Of a stretch of DNA of 64,000 nt, positions 55,673-64,000 are shown one piece after another. The notes beneath the pieces were generated by a model. The model made no database searches and was not told where the DNA came from. It saw nothing but the letters and a program-made list of their open reading frames with translations. A program made the position numbers and the translations under genes. Source of the stretch: Campanula takesimana (Eukaryota > Streptophyta > Magnoliopsida > Asterales > Campanulaceae); assembly GCA_026119855.1 (NCBI GenBank), contig JAOWBW010002209.1, forward strand, positions 46,633-110,632. Direction: 5' to 3'. The first letter of the stretch is position 1. Every line of letters begins with the position of its first letter.

Positions 55673-56329
55673 ATGTCGGCTGCAAGGAACATCGAAGTTG
55701 CAACTGAAGCTGCTACCCAAGATCCCGAGACAATCCTCTACACCAGTACTTCTCTCAGTAAGCAAGCATCCCACTTCGAAGCCATCCTCGATGAACAAGC
55801 AATCCACTTTAAGGCCATTCTCAACGAGCAAGCAACACACTTTCAGAAGGAGATGCATAAGACCCTAAGAAATATCAAGAGGCGCCATTTGTCTGACATT
55901 CGTGGCGTTTATGATTACCTCAGCCGAGTTCTCCCTCTTGCTCAATGTCAACACCCGTACGCTCCTCAAATGTACGGGCCGCCACAGACTTTCCCTGTCG
56001 GGATGCCTCCTATGACTACTCATCAACAAGGGGTACCGGTACCTAAATCACCCTCAAAGACAGTTCGTGAAAGGAAGGACGAGCGCGAATTCGACGACTT
56101 AGGTATGCCGTTAGCCAAATTCTTCAAAGGTTTGGTTCGAGCCGGCAAGTTGGCTCCTCTACTCAACTATGAACCAAACAGGGTAAGACCAGACTTGGAT
56201 CCCTCCAAATACTACAAATACCACCAGTACATTGGGCATGACACTGTAGGTTGCCTCCAATTGAAAAGGAAGATCCAAAGCCTCATTGATAGCGGAGCCA
56301 TCACCCGCGATAGGAATGCATGGGCGTGA
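55673..56329 (+). CDS. gag-like protein of element B, lacking the capsid core
   Basis: 218 residues, the counterpart of the A protein. It keeps the repeated EAILDEQAIHF segments (residues about 35-65), the Pro-rich middle, the GMPLAKFF...AGKLAPL block, the knuckle-like YKYHQYIGHDTVGC (the first Cys of the A copy is Tyr here) and KIQSLIDSGAI. It ends at TGA 56327. The central Gag domain is missing, as in A, so the deletion predates both copies. The lost Cys argues that this copy no longer binds zinc normally. Confidence 0.65.
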   Translation: MSAARNIEVATEAATQDPETILYTSTSLSKQASHFEAILDEQAIHFKAILNEQATHFQKEMHKTLRNIKRRHLSDIRGVYDYLSRVLPLAQCQHPYAPQMYGPPQTFPVGMPPMTTHQQGVPVPKSPSKTVRERKDEREFDDLGMPLAKFFKGLVRAGKLAPLLNYEPNRVRPDLDPSKYYKYHQYIGHDTVGCLQLKRKIQSLIDSGAITRDRNAWA

Positions 56330-58244
56330 GCAAAGTCCAAACAAGAAAGATCAAACTGGGGCTACCTCTTTTAAATAATAAATAAAAAGGGTCATTCAGT
56401 CTTCGTAGGTTCTAGAGTGTCTTTAGTCAAAAGTCCACCTTGGACTATTTTTGTTTCTTTAGTAAAAGTCCACCCCGGATTAGTCGTTTTTCTTTCAAAT
56501 AATAAAAGAGTCTTTATTTATTTTCTCTCTAGACTTGAGACATAATCTTGCATAAATCAATTCCATGAAAATTGTCTTATTCACCATCTTCACTTGATTG
56601 CTATATATTTATATGATGAATTAATCTTAATCTTACTCATTAATGACGACTCATTAAAAGGTAAATGGACCCATAAACCATTCACATAACTAAATACACA
56701 ATTAGTCTCAAGATAACAAATGCTTTGACCAATTGGGATGAACGAATAACTTTCTCTTCTCTCTACATTCTACCCCCATACACTCTCTCTATAGACTCAC
56801 CCCTTGTACACACTTCATGTACACTCTCTATATACACCTTCTCCCATACACTATCCTCATACGCCTCTCATCCCACCATTAGACCCCTTTTCCATACGGT
56901 TATGACAAAGAAATGGACTGCGGTTGCTCATCATCAAATAGGCATCCATGCTGCCACAATTTAAGGGGTTGTTTGTTCCTTTCATAAGTACTACATGCCG
57001 ATACACCGGGGCTGTCCGTATTCCATCGCAAATATAAAAGAAATGCACGAAATTGTTCATGCCATTAATAGGTGCCACGTGATAATCCGATGGAGCTCTA
57101 CCGGTATAAATCAAGGGGCTAGGATGCCCGCCGCCAGCAAAAGGCCGCTTGAACTATAAAGAGGCTACCTCAGAATCGAGAGAGGCGAAAGCAAACTAGG
57201 GGCTCGTCTTTCCCAATGTTTCATGTACAAATATATAAAAAAGGCTCGCTAAGTTGAAACCCAAAAGGGCAACCTAGGCAAAAGTTAGAGCATTGCACAA
57301 AAAAGAAGCCCGCTAGGTTGAAAACCCGAAAGGGCGGCCTAGGCAAAAAAAAAGGGTGTGCACAAAGAGATAAAAAAAAAATAAAAAATAGAAGGGGCTA
57401 TCACCATAGAAAAGTAAAAGTCCCATTTTATTTTCACTTCAAATGTTCTATTTTTCTTTCTTTCCCCACAAAGAAGATTAACGCGGTAGCAGCAGCCATG
57501 ACAACTACAATGGAGCAATCCACCTCAATGAGCTGCAATGAAGCAATCCAAAGCAACAAGCTACAATGGAGCAACCTATCGCGACAAATGAACCTCATAC
57601 TCAAACCCAACTCCATCATCAGCCAGGATATCCCCGAACTACGCGGACCTGAGCTTCTCACCTTAAGGAGAACGTAGGCAACCTTAGGGTCCGGTCCAAA
57701 ATATACAAAACCCACCTCGTAGCCAATTTTCCTTCTCTTCTCTCTTGCCCCATATTTCTACTCCTGACTTCTTCACTCACAATTGATCAAAACATTTATT
57801 ATTTCGAGACTACTTGTCTAAAAACATAATCATAAGATGCATAACTAATCAACGACGTCCATTCTCGAGCAATCAAATGAGAATCTTGAATAAAACAATT
57901 TTCAAATGTCTTGACAAGTCTTCCGTTCTACAGTCTAGGAAAGAGCTAAACACTTACTTTCTGTCAAGTAGGGGCTTCCTCCCTTTTGTACATATATACA
58001 CTCAGTTGCCCAAAGAGTCAAAATGTGAGTACTATCTCTCTCTCTCTTACTCTCCCCAAAATGCCCCCGCATGTTTTCAAACAATTCTTTTTTCTTTTTT
58101 TGAGTCGACTGAATGATTTCAAAAAAAAAAAAAATGATGATGCAAAAGAGATGCCCGCTAGATTGAAAACCCGCAAGGGCGGTCTAGGCAGAAAAAAGGG
58201 TGCGTCTTAAAGGAGGTAGGATACCCCGCTCTACACCCTTATCG
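56330..58244 (+). other. non-coding interior of element B
   Basis: No gene is seen. Three CTAGG...CCCGAAAGGG-like folds lie near 57243, 57307 and 58157. A decayed type i hairpin is at 57636-57678. It is collinear with A at 6229-7497 and 13891-14619. Confidence 0.5.
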
Positions 58245-61120
58245 AACTAGGGCTTCCCCAACAGAATGGGCCGACTATGTGGTTTCTCGGAGAATATCGA
58301 GGCTTCGACAAGCACATACTTAGAAGAAGGGCATCCCTCATCTTCAAGCTCGACGTAGAATTTCTCAAAGGAGGAAGGGTGCCCGCTCACCAAATTAGAT
58401 AATCCCCAACGGAATGGGTCGACTATGTGGTTTCCCAAAGAATACTGAGGCTTCAACAAGGATGTACCCCTCATCGTCAAACTCTGCACATGACGAACAC
58501 TTTGAATTTGTTAGAATCATAACTAATTATAAGGCATCTTTATAAAATCATAACACTTTCAAAAGTATTCTCTTCCCTGACACTTTGTTTATAAACCCGC
58601 ACTCTCGGTCTCCACAAAATTGTAAAAACATCCTCGATCCATCTGAGACCCATCTCCGTGATTCTTGAGTTGACTCGGTCCTTTACCCTATCTCCTACAC
58701 TTTAGGGAACCCCTAGGCCTAAACCCTCAACTCTCTACGTCCCAATCTGACTTGATTCAAAACCTTAGGTCCCGCACCTACCCGGTCAGTCTTACATAGG
58801 TTACACCATAACCCCTTAGCTCAACCCTCCACAAGTTAGTAGCATGACTCCTAAAGCCTTAAACAAGTCTACCGAATCCAAATCCTTAGAATGACCCATT
58901 AGGTCCCGAACCTACCGGTCTCGAGTCTACCTGATCTCCTAGATCCCAAACCTACCAATATATATTCATCCATACCATGTATAAAACCATGGCTCTCTTA
59001 TCCTCTTAGGTCCAACCTCTTAGGTCTACATAGTCTAACCTGTGGAGCAATCCCTGAGATCCCAAGACCATTCGAGTCTACCAAACACCTACCTTTTAGG
59101 TCTCTAGAATATCTGATCCATACCTTAGGCCTCAACCCCTAAACCTTTAGGTCACAAGACTTTCTACCCTTTAGGTCTCTCACCTTACATCTCCACCCTT
59201 TGGACTATTTAATTCCTAAGCCTACTTGGTCCGACTAAAAGCGACACATCTACGTCTCTCGACTCCTGTCATGTCCAAGCCATGACCCTACCACTCTTAA
59301 ACCTACCAAGTACCAACCTAGTGTCACCCATTAGCCTCAAAAGACTTCCTAGTTTGACCTTCAACCCCTTAAAGACTCTAACCTACTTAATCCAAGCCGA
59401 GTCTAAACCTCGCCACCTATAAGGTCCACCCTTGAACTCCATGGATCTCAAACATCGCTCCCCCAACGAGTCCAAATCTCAAACCTTGCTCAAGTACATA
59501 GGATCTCCTGCGCACCACGCCATGCTATAGGGATCTCAATACTCATCAGGTTAAAACCCGTGTCCTTAAACACCTTTGGTCCCATCCCTAACCTACCTTC
59601 GCAATTGCTAAACGAGCTTAGTCACACGCATAACCTCTAAGACAAAATTAAGTCCTAAGCATACCCAATCCTGTTAGGTACCTATTGCACTCGAGCAAAG
59701 TCTTTGAGACTCAAGTCCATACCTATGCGCTACCATGGTCACATATCCAAACCCATTTCCCGCACCTATGGTTCGCACCTAGCCTAAACTTTCAAACACT
59801 CTAGGATCCAAGCCCGACATGCGTATTAGGTACTAGGATCATCCAATCCCAATCCGTTGCTCCTTGGCCGACCTCAAGCCTGCTTGGTCCTAACCCATAA
59901 CGCGGTTTCTCTAGGACAAAATACTTACCCGCTTGAAAGCCTTATGTCCCGACGCTACCCTGCCTAGCCTTCGATCTCATAGATCTCACGCATACCATTC
60001 CATTAGACCCCGGTCTCCTTAACACATGTCTGAGTCTTACCCTAGCTAAACCCTAGCACTCTAGCCTAGGTCTAACTATTGAGCCTATCCAGCCATGAGG
60101 TATCAGGCTCACCTGCCCCAACCGCAACACTCTTAGACCTCAAACATGCTCGGTCTAAACCAAGACAAACCTTCAAATGCTTTCGGTCTCCAAACCCTAG
60201 CCTCAAGCCTAGGTATTCACCTTCTATTCAAAGCCTAGCCTTAAACCTAGGTAATCGCATTCCCTCTAAACCCTAGTCCCAAACCTAGAGCCTCAAGCCT
60301 AGGTAGTCACCTTCTATCCGAAGCCTAGCCTTAAACCTAGGTAATCACATTCTCTCAACCCTAGCCTCAAGCCTAGGTGGCCACATCCTCTACAAACCCT
60401 AGCCTCTAGCCTAGGAAGTCACTTGCGCTCCGAACCCTAGCCTCAAGCCTAGGTAATAACATCTTCCCAAACCCTAGCCTCAAGCCTAGGTAATCACATC
60501 TTCCCAAACCCTAGCCTCAAGCCTAGGTAGTCATATTCCCTCCAAACGCTAGCCTCAAGCCTAGGTAGTCGCATTCTCTCCAAACCCTAGCCCCAAGCCT
60601 AGGTAATTACATCCTTCCAAACCCTAGCCTAAAGCCTAGGAAGTTACATCCTTCTTAAACCCTAGCCTTGATCCTAGGTAGTCACATTCCCACCAAACCC
60701 TAGCCTCAAGCCTAGGTAGTCGACATTCTTTCCAAACCCTAGCCTCAAACCTAGGAAGTCGAGTTCTCCCCAAACCCTAGCCTCAAGCCTAGGTAGTCAC
60801 ATATCCTCTCTAAACCCTAGCCTTAAGCCTAGGAAACCGCAACATCCTCTTTAACCCTAGCCCAAGTTCTAGGAATTTCCAAAGCCCTGCATGCAACATC
60901 ATTTCCAAATTCCCGAAACCCTAGCCTCGAAACCTAGGAAGTTTACAATCTCAATCCCCCATCTTATTAAACCCTAGTCGTGAGTCTAGGAAGCCATACC
61001 CTCACTAAACCCTAGCGTCGAGCCTAGGATTCAACATTCCCTTAAAAACCCTAGCATCTAGGAAGTTCCCAAACCTCAACCTCTCTAAGCCCTAGCACTA
61101 AGCCTAGGATAGAATACTCT
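58245..61120 (+). repeat. arrays 3, 4 and 5 of element B
   Basis: Array 3 (58245-58490), degenerate AGGTCCC...CTACCCGG units (58690-60190), then AAACCCTAGCCTCAAGCCTAGG units (60190-61120). Order and consensus match A, while unit counts differ. Confidence 0.75.
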
Positions 61121-61394
61121 CCTCATGCTTAAATGAACTCCAATCCCTAGCCTGTAAGCCTAGGAAACCCACATTATCTCCAAGACATAATCTAAAGCCC
61201 AAGAAGCCGTGACATCTTTTGCATCCCTATCTCAAGATTAGGAGATCACCATCTTCCTTATTCCCTTTCCTTAAAAAGCCTTAGGTCCTACCTCTAGGCA
61301 ACCAAGAAAAATGTCCCTTACCTAACACCTTGGTCTTAATGGCTCGTAGCCTCATTCCCTCCTAAATTAGGATAAGCGGAACCCAGATCATGTT

Positions 61395-61590
61395 TCCCAT
61401 ATTAGCGACTCCCTGAGAGTCCATCTCCTTCGCGTCCCCCTAAAGGTCCTTCGCCCTTGTGACTCACCAAAGAGTCCTTTGTGACTCCCCGAGAGTCTAT
61501 CACCTTTGTGACTCCCCGAGAGTCCGTCACCTTTGTGACTCCCCGAGAGTCTATCACCTTTGTGACTCCCCGAGAGTTCATCCCGTTTGC
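61395..61590 (+). repeat. array 6 of element B (GACTCCCCGAGAGTC)
   Basis: Six to seven units of about 27 bp, as at 18344-18535. Confidence 0.8.
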
Positions 61591-61799
61591 GGCTTCATAA
61601 CAATCCATCATCTTTGCCTCCACATTCAAAATTTCAGTTTTACCCCTAGTACACTCCCCTTTGATTCATTTTAGGTGCCCTTAGCACTATTTTGACTGAT
61701 ATTCGTTACCTTTGGGTACGGAAAGCCCCTTAAAATTTCCATTTCTATCCCATCTTCACCGCGATCATCGAAACTTGTCCGTTTCTACCTCATTATCCC

Positions 61800-62480
61800 C
61801 CAATATTTTCTTAGGATTGTATGATTGCAGAGACTCGTTCGCCTCTATGTCATGCGCATCCTAGATCGATCGTGATTGGCAGATACCCGTTCATCTCTAA
61901 TTGCGAGAGATCCAGCATCTATTATTTTTTACCACTTCCACAGTGAGGCCATTTAGACGCCGTAGTCTTTATTGTCTCATTAGCCCCAAATATTTGCTTA
62001 TGATTCGTATGATTGCAGAGACCCGTTCGCCTCTATGTCATGCGCATCCTAGATCGATCGTGATTGGCAGAGACCCGTTCGTCTCTAATTGCGAGAGATT
62101 CAGCATCTATTATTTTACCGTGAGGCCATTTAGACGCCGTAGTCTTTATTGTCTCATTGTCCCCCAAATATTTGCTTAGGATTCGTATGATTGCAGAGAC
62201 CTGTTCGCCTCTATGTCATGCGCATCCTAGATTGATCGTGATTGGCAGAGACCCGTTCGTCTCTAATTGCGAGAGATCCAGCATCTATTATTTTAGCGCG
62301 ATCGGCAGAAACCCGTTCGTTTCTGATTGCGTTTACCCCGGCAGTTACCACTTCCACCTTGAGGCCATTTAGACGCCGTAGTCTTTATTGTCTCATTATT
62401 CCCCAATATTTTCTTAGGGTTCATATGATTGTAGAAACCCGTCAGCCTCTACGTCATGTGCATCCTAGAACGATCGCGGC
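61800..62480 (+). repeat. array 7 of element B, about four units
   Basis: Units of about 185 bp with GATCGATCG and the two paired segments seen in A. Arm sequences differ from A (GCAGAGACCCGTTCGTCTC against GCAGAAGCCTCGGCGTTTC), but the outer arms still pair. Confidence 0.7.
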
Positions 62481-62758
62481 CGTTGCGAAAGTTCCAGCAT
62501 TTATTATTTCCATCTTGGGATTATTTAGACGCCGTAGTCTTTATTGTCCCATTATCCCTATTACCTCCTTTTCCCAAATGATTTCATTGCTTACGAATGT
62601 TCGTTCTTCATACAAGATAGTATCCGTAGGATTGTTATCCCCAGCAGGAGTCTGATGTCTCGTTTCCCTAACGAATGTTCAGTCTTCATACAGGATAGGG
62701 TCCGTAGGTTTGTTATCCGCAGCAGAAGTTCGATGTCTCGTTTTATCCCAGTATCTTC

Positions 62759-62887
62759 GAACTACGACCGGCTTGATTCCTCCGAGGATACGTAGGAAGC
62801 CTGAAAAGGTTCAGCCACCCGACCGCCTTGGTCATTTCCTATCCCCTCCGAACTACGACCAGCTTGATTCCTCCGAGGATACGTAGG
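62759..62887 (+). other. two type ii hairpins with GAAA-loop stems in element B
   Basis: Copies at 62759-62796 and 62850-62887, with apical AT(T)CC/GGAT. A CCTGAAAAGG stem follows each. Confidence 0.7.
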
Positions 62888-63050
62888 AAACCTGAAAAGG
62901 TTCAGCCACCCGACCGACATAGTCATCTCTCATCCCCCAGCAATTACATTTTCCCCGGCACATGTCTCCCCAGCAAGTCACAATTTCTCCCCAAGCGGAA
63001 GGCATTGGTACCATCAGAGGACAATCATTCTCAATTTCCCCAACAGACTT

Positions 63051-63211
63051 GAACTACGTTTGGCTTGATTCCCCCGCGGATACGTAGGTCGCCTGCCAAG
63101 GTTCAGCCATTCCCCTACCTTTCCTCTGTTTTGAAACTCATGTTTCAGAACGGTTCCTATTTTTATCGTCGACCCTCTATTGCCTTGCAAGAAGTGTCGC
63201 CGAGGGGCTAC
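63051..63211 (+). other. type ii hairpin, conserved spacer and polypurine tract of B
   Basis: Hairpin at 63051-63088, spacer of 123 nt, CCGAGGGGCTAC at 63200-63211, then the LTR stub TGTT. Confidence 0.7.
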
Positions 63212-63215
63212 TGTT

Positions 63216-64000
63216 TGTCGCGACCCCGAACCCCGTGGGCCCGAGATCGCGAGCTGGACGTCGACTTAAAACCAAAATTTTGAAATACCGAAGTTAAAAA
63301 TTCCATTTGATACCAAAAGGTGATGATCCAAAGTTTTCCAAATCCAAGTTTGATAATAACCAAATACAACTATCATAAACTTCCACAAGTTTATGCCCAA
63401 CAGAATATAAATGTACAGTTCTTAATGACGTCATTGTTTGGTACAACTATCCCAAAAAGGTTACACATTTATATAATGTAAACAACCTATAACAATTTCC
63501 CCAAAAGAATGTATCCACACTCGACGTCCTCTTTCTCGTGATCAGCGAGACTAATCCTTAGCACCTGGGGGGGGTTAAGGAAAAAACAAAGATAAAAAGA
63601 AAGGGGTGAGATAACTCTCAATAAGCTACTAATGCAACTACATGACATGCTATGTTGCGATAATCAATAATAAATCACATATCACATAGCAATTATCATA
63701 TCTCAGATAGCAGCGGAAATAAACACATTACAAAGGATATAGCCAAGGTTTTCCAAACCTATGAACCAAATAAAGGTCGCTGCGCAGCTTCAATAATCAA
63801 ACAATCATCATCTTCATAATAGCATGAAAGCTGAAGAGAAATCCCCGGTACCGAACAATAACCATAAGAGTGTCACAAAGGACAAGAGCCATGCCACAAA
63901 GTCATGCTCGGTAGCTAGATACATTTCAAAAGGTAGCTAACTTATCTCTTCCAAGGCCAATCTGGAAAAGGGTATAGTAAGGGCAAACAATGGTCAACAT
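63216..64000 (-). mobile_element. reversed Tekay-like LTR, left end of another element
   Basis: Starts TGTCGCGACCCCG, the complement of the Tekay LTR end, and stays collinear with it in reverse (poly-G run near 63567, GGTACCG near 63847). On the minus strand it would be a 3' LTR. The rest lies outside the window. Confidence 0.85.

Larger units (their letters stand above)
52223..63215 (+). mobile_element. element B: second copy of the A family, 3' LTR interrupted
   Basis: Same order as A: LTR (1142 bp), primer motif, arrays 1 and 2, gag-like ORF, CTAGG/GAAA folds, arrays 3 to 7, hairpins and purine tract. It has no pol. The 3' LTR shows only TGTT (63212-63215) before a reversed Tekay-like LTR. 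Arrays 2 and 7 have fewer units than in A. It lacks the 6.4-kb nested element. Confidence 0.9.

Overview
This is a stretch of a flowering-plant nuclear genome. It has spliced genes with GT-AG introns, CACTA, Stowaway-like, copia and gypsy elements, long LTRs and no prokaryotic gene organisation. I cannot place the species. Only two host-type genes are visible, head to head in a small island at about 21.6-26.8 kb: an apparently intact two-exon Root cap (PF06830-type) secreted protein gene on the plus strand, and a broken plant-mobile-domain (PMD, MAIN-like) gene on the minus strand. Nearly all the rest is retrotransposon, nested many layers deep.

Layout. 1-1270: right end of a CACTA element. 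1271-1705: 3' part of the PMD gene. 1706-21569: element A, a 19.9-kb LTR element with 1094-bp LTRs and 5-bp target duplication CGCGT, inserted in a PMD exon. A has only a gag-like ORF plus many arrays of palindromic repeats, and itself holds a Tekay-like non-autonomous element (7498-13885, target duplication CATCG). 21570-23862: 5' part of the PMD gene, with a foldback repeat in intron 1. 24079-26765: Stowaway-like MITE and the Root cap gene. 26880-28018: copia remnants. 28019-45065: element C, a TAT/Ogre-lineage gypsy element with gag, pro, RT, RNase H, archaeal-type RNase H and truncated integrase. C is split by a complete Tekay chromovirus (33724-42454, target duplication GGAAG). 45066-52222: element D, a minus-strand TAT-like element carrying an antisense PMD gene. 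52223-63215: element B, a second copy of the A family. 63216-64000: a reversed Tekay-like LTR inserted four bases into B's 3' LTR.

How it works together. The autonomous-type coding sets are Tekay (33.7-42.5 kb) and C. Both copies are dead through stops and frameshifts. A/B and the 7.5-kb element have no usable pol and would have depended on enzymes made elsewhere. The A/B family looks like a TR-GAG or LARD element whose interior is mainly arrays of short inverted repeats.

The signal I find most interesting is a small hairpin, GAACTACG...CGTAGG, seen at 14 places and on both strands. Its apical stem changes sequence but stays paired. In A, B and D one copy lies 122-123 nt before the 3' LTR, although these families share little other sequence. 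A second signal is a family-specific GC-rich word repeated near the promoter of each LTR family. A third is an echo of the primer-binding site inside U5. All readings were made by eye; lengths, mismatch counts and homologies need alignment.
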